DNA from: Streptomyces gilvus
GTDB taxonomy: Bacteria; Actinomycetota; Actinomycetes; Streptomycetales; Streptomycetaceae
NCBI RefSeq assembly: GCF_022513565.1
Contig: NZ_JAKWBE010000010.1
Coordinates: 62,001 to 126,000 of the forward strand
DNA length: 64,000 bases
Reading direction: 5' to 3'
Below the pieces are notes generated by a model that saw only the letters and a program-made list of their open reading frames with translations, did not search any database and was not told where the DNA came from. Position numbers and translations under genes: made by a program. This document shows, in pieces, positions 41,166-49,315 of this stretch. Numbering within the stretch: position 1 is the stretch's first letter; every line of letters starts with the position of its first letter.

Positions 41166-42346
41166 CGGGGCCGTCCCGCCCGGCGCGGGTCCTGGCGGGC
41201 CGCCGTCTGGGCGAACCGTACGGACACCCGGCGGTCCAGCGGGACCAGCGCCACCGTCCGCCGCACGGCCGCCGGATACTCCTCCGCCGGGTAGGGGGTG
41301 AGACAGACGACGGAGGTGCCGGCCTCGCGCAGCCGCCGCAGATACGGCAGCCAGCCGGCCGGCGAGGAGTGGTGCCGGCCGGGCAGCGGCGGCTGCAGAT
41401 GCCCGAGGTCGGACAGCAGGATCACCGGCTGCCCGTGCGGCGGCACCGGGTGGGGTTCCCAGGTGCGGCCCCGGTCCCGGCTGACGCCCCGGGCGATGCG
41501 CAGGTCCAGCACGCGCAGCCCGCCCGGCGGCAGGATCCGGGCCGCGAGCCGGGCCGCCCACTCCTGGTCGTGCCGGAACGGGCGCATCGACTCACCGCGG
41601 TCGATCAGCAGCAGCGCCCCGGCCCGGGTGGTGGGCCGCCGCCGGTAGGGCACCCGCTGCCGGGCGGGACGGCCGCCCGCGAGACTGCGTACGACGAGGT
41701 CCACGAGCCGGACGTGGTCGACGGCCCGTCCCGTCCGGTAGGTGCTGGCCACCGCGAGGAAGATCGCCCGCTCGGTCTGCGGGTTCCACGGCGAGGCGGG
41801 CAGCGGTGGGGCCGTCGCCCAGGGCACGTCGAACGCCTCGGTGTGGCCGAGCAGCGTCTCGGCGTCGTCGTCCCCGGGGTCGGGGACGACGCCCTCGCGC
41901 CACAGCTGTCGGCCCGCCGCCGCGTCCGGTGCCGGCCGGGCTTCGCGGACCAGGAGCAGCGAACCGCCGGTGGGCGGGCGGGTGTCCGGTTCGGGGAGCC
42001 GTCCCGGCGCGCTCGCGGGGCCGGCGGCGGAACCAGGCCCGGGGCCGGGCCGCGAGGACGTGGTGCCTGCCCTCACATCGGTCCTGTCCGTCCGGCCCGG
42101 GGGGTCGCCGGCGCCGCGCGGTGGTCGTGGCGGGGGCGCCGCAGCAGCTCGGCCCCGGCCGGCGGGCGCGGCTCCCGAGGGGTCTGCCGAGGGCGCGTCC
42201 CCGGTGGGCGCGGACGGGGCACGGGTCGCCGAGGGCAGCGCGAGGCCCATGGCCCTGGCCAGGGTGGTCATGCCGTCCGGATCGGACACCCCCAGAACAC
42301 GGGCCGCGCGCAGCAGATCCCCCAGACGGGCCGGGCCCGGGCTCAT
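41162..42346 (-). CDS. SAV_2336-like protein with von Willebrand A-type domain
   Basis: 394 aa. Residues 1-40 (ARLGDLLRAARVLGVSDPDG) resemble the short N-terminal domain of SAV_2336-type Streptomyces proteins. A disordered Pro/Ala/Gly segment (45-135) follows. The C-terminal part has GALLLIDRGESMRPF, a MIDAS-like DxGxS motif, and PVILLSDLGHLQPPL, both typical of vWA domains. MoxR ATPases commonly pair with vWA proteins as metal-insertion or assembly chaperones, and the MoxR-type gene is immediately upstream with an ATGA overlap. Confidence 0.72.
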   Translation of the reverse strand: MSPGPARLGDLLRAARVLGVSDPDGMTTLARAMGLALPSATRAPSAPTGDAPSADPSGAAPAGRGRAAAAPPPRPPRGAGDPPGRTDRTDVRAGTTSSRPGPGPGSAAGPASAPGRLPEPDTRPPTGGSLLLVREARPAPDAAAGRQLWREGVVPDPGDDDAETLLGHTEAFDVPWATAPPLPASPWNPQTERAIFLAVASTYRTGRAVDHVRLVDLVVRSLAGGRPARQRVPYRRRPTTRAGALLLIDRGESMRPFRHDQEWAARLAARILPPGGLRVLDLRIARGVSRDRGRTWEPHPVPPHGQPVILLSDLGHLQPPLPGRHHSSPAGWLPYLRRLREAGTSVVCLTPYPAEEYPAAVRRTVALVPLDRRVSVRFAQTAARQDPRRAGRPR

Positions 42347-43245
42347 GCGTAGGCGGAGGTGTCGGGCGTGCCCTTCACCATGGCGAGTTCCGCGACGGCC
42401 CGCCACTCCGGAGAGCCGGCCGTCAGGGCCATCTGGTGGCAGGCCCGCAGCGTGTCCAGGAACTCGGCGGTGCTCGCCGCCGGCCGTGCCGCCACCGACT
42501 CGCTCTCGAACATCTCGGCCAACTCCAGGGTGAGCGCCTCGTCGTAGTCGTCCCCCATGTGCAACCGGGCGACCTTCAGGAGGTGTCCGCGGTCCGGCGA
42601 CTCCAGCTTCAGCAGGATGCAGCGGCGCAGGAACGCGGCCGACAGCTCCCGCTCCTCGTTGCTCGTGATCACCACCAGCGGCGCCCCCGCGCTCTCGGCC
42701 GCCGTCACCATCCGCCGGTCCGGGCCCATGAAGCGGAGGTTGTTGAGCGGATCGAGCAGGGCGTCCGGGACATCGGGGTCGGCCTTGTCGATCTCGTCGA
42801 TCAGGACCACCGCGGGCCGGTCGCGCAAGGCGGGCGGGCACTGTTCGTCCATGGCCGGGTCGAGCGCCTTCCACAGCGGGCCGGGCCGGACGTAGGACCG
42901 TGAACCGGCGCCCTTCAGCCGGCCCAGCGTGGCGTCGTTGAGCTGGCGGAACGCCTCCTCGCGCCAGAGCAGGTCGTGCGGTTCGGTGCGGGCGGTGACC
43001 ACCTCGGCGTAGTAGCGCAGCCGCATCAGCCGTGCCACGTTCGGCGCCAGGGTCGACTTGCCCGAGCCGGGCGGGCCGAGCACCAGCAACGGACGGCCGG
43101 ACGCCAGGGCGACGTTGACGGCCAGGACGGTCCGGTCGTCGAAGAGGTACACCTGCTCGTCGAGGCGGGCCGTGTCACGCGCGGGTACGCGGGTGACGTC
43201 CGCGGGCCACTCCGACTCCCCGGCCGGGTCGAAAAGCTTGATCAA
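42343..43245 (-). CDS. MoxR-family AAA+ ATPase
   Basis: About 300 aa. Walker A is LVLGPPGSGKSTLA, Walker B VVLIDEIDKADPDVPDALL, sensor ITSNEERELSAAFLRR, consistent with the MoxR/CbxX-type AAA+ clade. Start choice: TTG at 43245 (IKLFDPAGES) has GGGGGA 8 bp upstream. The frame stays open to 43389, but the added sequence encodes only the repeat at 43269-43316. It is coupled by codon overlap to the vWA gene, so the two probably work together. Confidence 0.82.
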   Translation of the reverse strand: MIKLFDPAGESEWPADVTRVPARDTARLDEQVYLFDDRTVLAVNVALASGRPLLVLGPPGSGKSTLAPNVARLMRLRYYAEVVTARTEPHDLLWREEAFRQLNDATLGRLKGAGSRSYVRPGPLWKALDPAMDEQCPPALRDRPAVVLIDEIDKADPDVPDALLDPLNNLRFMGPDRRMVTAAESAGAPLVVITSNEERELSAAFLRRCILLKLESPDRGHLLKVARLHMGDDYDEALTLELAEMFESESVAARPAASTAEFLDTLRACHQMALTAGSPEWRAVAELAMVKGTPDTSAYA

Positions 43246-43268
43246 GCCTACTGTCCCCCTTGTCAAAC

Positions 43269-43316
43269 CAGATGCCGGATCAGATGTCGGATCAGATGTC
43301 GGCACAGATCTCCGGC
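43269..43316. repeat. four 12-bp tandem repeats upstream of the MoxR-type gene
   Basis: CAGATGCCGGAT, CAGATGTCGGAT, CAGATGTCGGCA and CAGATCTCCGGC in direct succession, just before the probable TTG start. They could be regulator sites, or encode an SDPTSDPAS-like extension if an upstream start is used. Confidence 0.75.
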
Positions 43317-43402
43317 CTACCCCGTTGCTCTCTTCCCCATGGCACGCGCGGCCAGTACTCCGCCGGCCAATCTCTCCTGCGGCGGGCACGGGTGACGAAG
43401 CG

Positions 43403-45751
43403 TCAGCATCCCAGTCGGCGCCGTATCCGCACCTCCGGGAAGCCGGTGGGCGCCGCCGGTCCGGGCACGAGCGCGCCCGGGCCGCCGGTCGTCACGTCCA
43501 CCCGGCTCAGCCAGGGCGCCCGGCGCAGGCCCTCCGGCAACGGCAGGTCCGGCCACGGGTCGATGTCGAGAAACATGACCGGCGAGGACTCGAGCGCGCT
43601 GAGATCCAGCAGGTTGGGGCAGCGCAGTATCCGTACCGACCGCAGCGAGCGGCACCCGGTCAGCGCGGGCAGGGCGACGAGCTCCGGGTCGTCGGTGAGG
43701 ACCAGTGAGCGCAGCCCGGGCAGCCGTGGCAGCGCCTCGGCCAGTGCGTCGACCCGGCCCGAGCAGCACAGTTCGGGCACGGGGGTGCCGGCCCGGAGCA
43801 GCGCGCGCACCTGGGCGGACGACCGGACGCGCACCCGCCGCTCCGGAGGCCGGGGACGGGGGCCGAGGGCGGTGAGCCGCCGGGGCGGCCGTCCGGGCGG
43901 CGCCAACACGCTGCGGGCGGTGTCCTGGTCCGACTCGGCGGCCCGCAACTCGTCCAGGAGCTCGCGGAGTTCGGGGGAGGGATGGCGGCCGACCCGGCCG
44001 GCCAGTTCTTGGGGGCTCATGCCCGGCGCGTGGGCCAGGTGGTGGGCGGCCAGGAAGGTCCTGACCTCGGGGCCCGGGAAGGCCACGGTGTCCGGGCCGG
44101 GCCGGAACACCACGCCCGCCCGGTCCGCGAGCGCGGCCAGCAGCCGCTCGGGGGCGGCCGCGTCGGAGGCGCCGGGGTCGCGCAGCGCCTTCAGCGCGGT
44201 CCGCAGCGGGATCCGTGAGGCGTCCACGCCGAGCGTGGCGACCGCCAGCCGGCCGGAGGCCGCCCGCAGGACACTGTCGGGCACCTGACGCGCGACGAGT
44301 CCGGGCACGGCCGGGTCGGACGAGCCGGCCGGTTCCTCCGCGGTCCGCCGCCACGCCGCCGAGACACCGGCCCGCAGCAGCCGGTGCCGGGCGACCGGCG
44401 TCGGCCGCCCGGTCCGGCGCACCGCCCGCAGCAGCGCCGGGACGGCGGCCGGGCGGCGGGCGACGCCGACGAGCAGCGGGTCGGTGGCGAACCGGTCGGC
44501 GAGGAACGTACCGGCCTGACGGTCCTCGGGGGCCGCCGAGGTGAGGGAGGCGAGCAGGGTGTGGACGTCGTCGGGGGACAGGGGCCGCAGCCCGACGACC
44601 CGGAAGGCGTCCCCGAGGCGGGCCCAGGGCACCCCGGTGCCGTTCGTGGCGATGACACACGGCGCCTTGGGATGGGCGTCGAGCAGGCGCAGCAGGTGGT
44701 CCCACACGGCGGCGCGGTTGCCCTCGGGCACCGCGTCCAGGTCGTCGACGGCCAGGAAGGCCCGCCCGGACCGCAGTTGCCGGGCCACCCAGCCCGCCGG
44801 TTCCTGCGGGGCGGACAGCGGGGCGAGCGTCGGCACCATGCCGTCCAGCCGGGGCAGCGCCCCCGAGCGCGCCGACAGCACGAGCGGTGTCCGGCAGCCC
44901 CAGGGCGCCCGGCCCGCGCCCGCCGGTCCCCGTCCCGGGTCGTCCAGCGCCTGTGCGGCGAGCCGCGCCAGCTCGGTGCTGTGCCCGGCGCCCGTGGGTC
45001 CGACGAGCAGGATGCGCCGCCCCAGCTCCGGCAGCAGTTCCGCGGGGACGTCACGGTCCGGCTCCGGCGCGTCCCGGCCGGCGCGGACGCCGAGTGCGCG
45101 GGCCACCGGCATCGCGGGCAGGGCCGGCGCCACCTCCTTGCGGAACTGCTCGGTGAAGGACCCGTCGTCCGCCGCCAGGGCGTCGGGCGCGTTCCCGGCG
45201 GTACGGTCGTCCAGCACGGGTGTCGGGGCCGAGCCCGCGGCCATCGCCGTCATCCGGGCCACGATCCCGTCCAGGACCCGGTCCAGCGCCGAACGGTAGC
45301 GCGGGGCCTGCATGGTCATCAGGGCCAGCCCCAATGAGCGGTACTCGGGCGGCTGGCCCGCGGAGAAGGTGTCGGCGGCGGCGACCGGCCCCGGCAGCCG
45401 CCGCTCCACCGGTTCCCAGACCAGGGGCAGCGCGGGCTGTGGCGCGGTCCCGGTCCTCGCCTGTCCCAGACTGCGCCGCAGCGCCAGCACCGCCCAGTCG
45501 CGGTGGGCCGGGCCCTCGTTGAAGTACGCCGGGCTGCACAGCGCCAGCACGACGTCCGCGCTCTCGACGCCGTACGTCCTGCTCTGCTCGGCCGGGGAGA
45601 CGGGCGGGGAGACGGGCTGTGGGACGACGCGGTCGAAGACCGGTCCGTCCGTGGCGTCCAGACGCCGTCTCAGCTCGTCCAGGAATCTCGCGACCCAGGC
45701 CTCGTCCCTGCCGCGCACGTAGCTGACGGCATAGCGGTACACGGACACCAT
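43403..45751 (-). CDS. TIR-NACHT-LRR protein (bacterial NLR-like)
   Basis: 782 aa. Residues 1-165 form a TIR-like domain (RYAVSYVRGRDEAWVARFLD, SADVVLALCSPAYFNEGP). The NTPase has P-loop LLVGPTGAGHSTELARL (about 246-262) and Walker B FLAVDDLDAVPEGN (about 332), followed by a NACHT-type helical region. From about 640 short leucine-rich units appear (LPRLPGLRSLVLTDDPEL, LTGCRSLRSVRILRCPNL). This is the domain order of animal NLR and bacterial STAND defence proteins: effector, switch, sensor. The P-loop Lys is replaced by His (GAGHST), so ATP use may be altered. First gene of the minus-strand operon. Confidence 0.82.
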   Translation of the reverse strand: MVSVYRYAVSYVRGRDEAWVARFLDELRRRLDATDGPVFDRVVPQPVSPPVSPAEQSRTYGVESADVVLALCSPAYFNEGPAHRDWAVLALRRSLGQARTGTAPQPALPLVWEPVERRLPGPVAAADTFSAGQPPEYRSLGLALMTMQAPRYRSALDRVLDGIVARMTAMAAGSAPTPVLDDRTAGNAPDALAADDGSFTEQFRKEVAPALPAMPVARALGVRAGRDAPEPDRDVPAELLPELGRRILLVGPTGAGHSTELARLAAQALDDPGRGPAGAGRAPWGCRTPLVLSARSGALPRLDGMVPTLAPLSAPQEPAGWVARQLRSGRAFLAVDDLDAVPEGNRAAVWDHLLRLLDAHPKAPCVIATNGTGVPWARLGDAFRVVGLRPLSPDDVHTLLASLTSAAPEDRQAGTFLADRFATDPLLVGVARRPAAVPALLRAVRRTGRPTPVARHRLLRAGVSAAWRRTAEEPAGSSDPAVPGLVARQVPDSVLRAASGRLAVATLGVDASRIPLRTALKALRDPGASDAAAPERLLAALADRAGVVFRPGPDTVAFPGPEVRTFLAAHHLAHAPGMSPQELAGRVGRHPSPELRELLDELRAAESDQDTARSVLAPPGRPPRRLTALGPRPRPPERRVRVRSSAQVRALLRAGTPVPELCCSGRVDALAEALPRLPGLRSLVLTDDPELVALPALTGCRSLRSVRILRCPNLLDLSALESSPVMFLDIDPWPDLPLPEGLRRAPWLSRVDVTTGGPGALVPGPAAPTGFPEVRIRRRLGC

Positions 45752-45878
45752 CTCATCCCCCGGTATGTGGCTTGCGTACCTGAATCCAGTTTCTCACGAG
45801 GACGGGGGACCGGCCGTGGCAGAATCCCCGCCATCAACTCGTAACCATTCATGCTTTATTGGCGAATTGTCAGGTACC

Positions 45879-46967
45879 ATGCACAACGTGCCGGTCGGGG
45901 AGCAGTCCCTGGGAAAGAAGCAGGCGAACCTGCTCACTGCCATCATGCGGGGGGTGCCTGTCCTGGGACGCGGCAAGGACGTCCACACCCTGACCGACGG
46001 GGACGTCCGCGGCGCGCTGGACACCCTCCCCGCGGGCACCGACGTCCTGGAGACGTGTGAGCTCAACCGGCTGCGTCCCCGCCTGCTGGACGCGGTCATC
46101 GGGGCCCGGACCCGGCAGGCGTGCTACCTCAGAGGGCTGCCCAGCCATGGCCTGGAGCCGCTGCTGCGTACCGTCGGCGAGGCCGTGCGCGCCCCGCTGG
46201 TGCTGCGGGTGGTGTACGGCGCCAGTACCGAGGTTCCGCTGCGCGCGCTGAGCTATGTCCTGCCGGCCGTGCGGATGGCGGCACGGCTGACGGCGGCCGG
46301 ACACCGTGCCCTGCACCTCCAGGTCGTGCTCGCCGCTTCCCTCGGCTGCCCCATCAACGGCCTCACCGCCTCCGCGGTGGCCGAGGAGACCGGCCTGCTC
46401 GCCCGGTGCCTCGACGGACTGCTCTCGCTGCTGGTCCCCGGGCGCTACGGGATCTACGGCACCCGGACCCCGGCCGATCTCCTGGCCGCGCTGGACGACC
46501 TGGTGCGCACCCTCACCCCGCAGAAGCGGGCGCAGGTGCTCGAGCGGCTCGGCGGCAAGGGCGGCGCGACGGCCGAGGAGCAGACCCTGCTGTACGCGGC
46601 CGCCCACGTCCTGGTGCACGACCGCGCCGCCGTCCCGTTGGAGCTGGAGCGGGGCACTCCCGTGCCGTCCGACGCCAGGGTGATCGACGTCGGCGGTCTG
46701 CAGGAGCGCCACTTCCACGACGTACGACGCCTGTTCGCGTCCGGGGCGGCGCAGGGGCCCGGGGCACTGGTGCTGACCCGGCACGCGGTGCCGCCGTACA
46801 CGATGGCGCGGGGCGGGGACGTCGGACTGCGGGAGTTCCTGGAGGGCGGCCTGCCCGGCGATCCGCCGGTCGAGGCCGCCCGCCGTGATCTGGAGCTGCT
46901 GTGGGACGAGTTGCTGCCGGGCGACCTGCGCCGAGTGGCCGACGTCCGGCAGGATGCCCTGCGATGA
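45879..46967 (+). CDS. conserved hypothetical protein, 362 aa
   Basis: No family recognised. Start ATG 45879; a GTG near 45816 and an earlier codon at 45765 are also open. The sequence is soluble and helical: LGKKQANLLTAIMRGVPVLG, LRVVYGASTEVPLRALSY, GCPINGLTASAVAEETGLLA, ending with LLWDELLPGDLRRVADVRQD. A YAAAHVLVHD segment sits before an aspartate-rich VIDVGGLQERHFHDVRRLF. The stop overlaps the acetyltransferase start (ATGA), implying a two-protein unit. It diverges from the NLR-like operon (about 128 bp), so both may be co-regulated with the island. Confidence 0.6.
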   Translation: MHNVPVGEQSLGKKQANLLTAIMRGVPVLGRGKDVHTLTDGDVRGALDTLPAGTDVLETCELNRLRPRLLDAVIGARTRQACYLRGLPSHGLEPLLRTVGEAVRAPLVLRVVYGASTEVPLRALSYVLPAVRMAARLTAAGHRALHLQVVLAASLGCPINGLTASAVAEETGLLARCLDGLLSLLVPGRYGIYGTRTPADLLAALDDLVRTLTPQKRAQVLERLGGKGGATAEEQTLLYAAAHVLVHDRAAVPLELERGTPVPSDARVIDVGGLQERHFHDVRRLFASGAAQGPGALVLTRHAVPPYTMARGGDVGLREFLEGGLPGDPPVEAARRDLELLWDELLPGDLRRVADVRQDALR

Positions 46968-47800
46968 CGTCCTCTCCCCGTCCCCTCGATCGTGCGGAAC
47001 TGGCTGCCCACTGGCGCGAGTTGGGAATCCGCCCCGGTGACATCCTGCTCGTGCACGCCTCCCTGCGGGCCCTCGGGCCGGTGCGTGGGGGAGCACGAGC
47101 CGTGGCCGACTCCCTGCTGGACGTGCTGGGGGCGGACGGCACCCTCGTCGTCTACACGCAGACCCCCGACAACACCGACCCGTCCCGCTGGCCCGTCACC
47201 CGCGGCTACGCCGTGCCGGCCAGTGAGTGGCCGCGGCTGCGTGCCTCCCTGCCCCCCTTCGATCCCGCCCGGACGCCGAGCTTCGGGGTCGGCGTCCTGC
47301 CCGAGGAGGTGCGCACCCGCCCCGGGGCGCTGCGCAGCGGCCATCCGCAGAGTTCGTTCGCCGCGCTCGGACCAGCGGCCGCGCGGATCACCGGCGGGCA
47401 CGCCCTGGACTGCCACCTCGGCGAGGACTCCCCGCTGGCCCGGCTGGAGGAGCTGGAGGCGCGGATCCTGCTGCTGGGCGTGGACTACTCCGTCTGCACG
47501 GCCTTCCATCTGGCGGAGTACCGCGTGCCGGGCCAGACCACGCGCGACTACGGCTGCGCGGTGGCCGACGGCCCGGGGGGCCGCCGCTGGCACCAGTACC
47601 GGGACCTGGACTTCGACGCCTCCGTCTTCCCGGCCCTGGGCGACTCCTACGAGGCACTGCCGGAACGGCCGGTGACCCGGGGCCCCGTGGGCGCCGCCGA
47701 CTGCCGCCTGCTCGCCCTGGCCCCCGCGGTGTCCTACGCGTCGAAGTGGCTGACCGACCGAAGAGCGAGCGGGGCGCACGAGACCTACCCGATGGGGTGA
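46964..47800 (+). CDS. AAC(3)-family N-acetyltransferase
   Basis: 278 aa. It begins MTSSPRPLDRAELAAHWREL and shows DILLVHASLRALGPVRGGA, DGTLVVYTQTP and FDPARTPSFGVGVLPEEVRT, FRSGHPQSSFAAL-type sequence (LRSGHPQSSFAALG) and HLAEYRVPG, as in aminoglycoside 3-N-acetyltransferases. Many chromosomal relatives do not confer resistance. Here it is translationally coupled to the unknown 362-aa gene, so its natural substrate may belong to the island (for instance an amine on a peptide or metabolite). Confidence 0.85.
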   Translation: MTSSPRPLDRAELAAHWRELGIRPGDILLVHASLRALGPVRGGARAVADSLLDVLGADGTLVVYTQTPDNTDPSRWPVTRGYAVPASEWPRLRASLPPFDPARTPSFGVGVLPEEVRTRPGALRSGHPQSSFAALGPAAARITGGHALDCHLGEDSPLARLEELEARILLLGVDYSVCTAFHLAEYRVPGQTTRDYGCAVADGPGGRRWHQYRDLDFDASVFPALGDSYEALPERPVTRGPVGAADCRLLALAPAVSYASKWLTDRRASGAHETYPMG

Positions 47801-47857
47801 ACACGGTCAGCGGACGGTGGGCGCCGGGGTGACGGGGTTCGGGCGAGCGTGATGGCT

Positions 47858-48000
47858 GGGCTCCGCGCGGTCACCGGATCACGCCCGCTGGGGTCCGCGC
47901 GGTCACCGGATCACGCCTGCCGGGGTCCGCACCGGCACCCGATCATGTCTGGCCGGGTCCACCGGCACCGGATCGCGCCCGTCGGGGTCCGTGACGTCAG
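47858..48000. repeat. stop-codon-spanning tandem repeat, 30-32 bp
   Basis: Anchor CACCGGATCACG-like units start at 47872, 47904, 47936, 47966 and 47998. The last overlaps the final codons and TGA stop of the minus-strand gene ending at 47997. The array fills most of 47801-47996. Confidence 0.78.
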
Positions 48001-48545
48001 CGGATGACGACCACCGGGACTCCGATCGTCGCGAACTGCCACATCGCGTTGCCGTCCGTGCGGGACTCGCGGATGCCGCCCGTGCGGACGTCCGTGTCGG
48101 GTTCCGATCTCGTCACCCCGACCGCCGCGCTGAAGCCGATGGCCACGCCGTCCACGGCGGTGAAGCGGACGACGTGCTCGACGGGGGTGCCGTCGGTGCC
48201 GGTGATCGAGTTGGAGCGGGAGGTGACCGGGTAGGTGCCGGGGAACGGGGCGAGGCTTCCGGGGGTGACCGTGAACGTCCGCAGCACCCGCCCGCGCGCG
48301 TCGACGAGCCACACCCGGCCGGCGTCCACCGAGTACACCACCCGTTCACCCGTACCCGTGCCGGCGGGCAGCGCGGCGGGGTTCGGGTCGACGCGGGGCG
48401 CCTGGGAGGCGGACGCCGAGGCCGCGGCCTGCGGAACGGAGAAGCCCGCCGGGACGGTCGCGGAGGCCTGGTAGGCGAGGAAGGAGACCGTCGCCAAGGC
48501 CGCCGCGGTGAGCCCGAACACGAATCCGGAGCTGCCCTTTGCCAC
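47997..48545 (-). CDS. L,D-transpeptidase-like exported protein lacking the catalytic cysteine
   Basis: About 182 aa from GTG 48545 (VAKGSSGFVFGLTAAALATV); GTG codons at 48551 and 48560 are alternatives, but GAGGTGG fits 48545 best. One N-terminal membrane or signal segment. The rest looks like a reduced YkuD domain: RVWLVDARGRVLRTFTV, PGTYPVTSRSNSITGTDGTP, HVVRFTAVDG and TGGIRESRTDGNAMW. Where active enzymes have S-x-G-C-x-R this has TGGIRES, so no nucleophile. It may be a wall-binding or regulatory pseudoenzyme. Confidence 0.7.
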   Translation of the reverse strand: MAKGSSGFVFGLTAAALATVSFLAYQASATVPAGFSVPQAAASASASQAPRVDPNPAALPAGTGTGERVVYSVDAGRVWLVDARGRVLRTFTVTPGSLAPFPGTYPVTSRSNSITGTDGTPVEHVVRFTAVDGVAIGFSAAVGVTRSEPDTDVRTGGIRESRTDGNAMWQFATIGVPVVVIR

Positions 48546-48658
48546 CGTCACCCACCTCACCGGTCGTCTCGCCCGCCGTACTTGCGGCGACCGTAGCAGC
48601 CACGGCCCGCTCCGCCCGGGCGGCGATGCCGAGCCCCAAACCGCCGTACGCTGTTTGC

Positions 48659-49315
48659 GTGCTCTTGCTCGCTCTGGATACCGCCACTCCCGCCGTGACC
48701 GTCGCGCTGCACGACGGGACGGATGTCATCGCCTCGTCCAGTCAGGTGGACGCGCGCCGGCACGGGGAGCTGCTGCTGCCCGCCGTCGACCGGGTGCTCG
48801 CCGAGGCCGGACTGCGGCTCGACGCCGTGACCGGTGTCGTCGTGGGGATCGGACCCGGCCCGTACACCGGGCTGCGCGTCGGTCTCATGACCGCGGACAC
48901 CTTCGGGCTCGCGCTCGGCGTGCCCGTGCACGGTGTGTGCACGCTCGACGGGCTGGCGTACGCGGCCGGCATCGAGCGCGGCCCCTTCGTCGTGGCGACC
49001 GACGCGCGCCGCAAGGAGGTCTACTGGGCGCGGTACGCGGACTCCCGGACCCGGCTGACCGACCCGGCCGTCGACCGGCCCGCCGACATCGCCGACGAGG
49101 TGGCCGGGCTGCCGGCCGTCGGCGCGGGCGCGCTGCTGTATCCGGGCACCTTCCCCGACGCGCACGAGCCGGAGCACGTGTCGGCGGCGGCCCTGGCCGC
49201 GCTGGCCGCCGAGAGGCTGGCCAAGGGGGAGGAGCTGCCGGCGCCCCGGCCGCTGTACCTGCGCCGGCCGGACGCCCAGGTGCCCAAGAACTACAAGGTG
49301 GTCACCCCCAAGTGA
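48659..49315 (+). CDS. tsaB: tRNA t6A biosynthesis protein TsaB
   Basis: 218 aa from GTG 48659. The N-terminal ASKHA fold LLALDTATPAVTVAL, VVVGIGPGPYTGLRVGLMTA and CTLDGLAYAAG mark TsaB, the dimerising partner of TsaD in t6A37 synthesis. It ends QVPKNYKVVTPK, usual for actinobacteria. The stop overlaps the rimI start (GTGA). Confidence 0.94.
   Translation: MLLLALDTATPAVTVALHDGTDVIASSSQVDARRHGELLLPAVDRVLAEAGLRLDAVTGVVVGIGPGPYTGLRVGLMTADTFGLALGVPVHGVCTLDGLAYAAGIERGPFVVATDARRKEVYWARYADSRTRLTDPAVDRPADIADEVAGLPAVGAGALLYPGTFPDAHEPEHVSAAALAALAAERLAKGEELPAPRPLYLRRPDAQVPKNYKVVTPK

Noticed and set aside
46964..47800. Acquired aminoglycoside-resistance gene
   Set aside because: The AAC(3) fold is clear, but many chromosomal actinobacterial members are not resistance genes and no transfer marks flank it.
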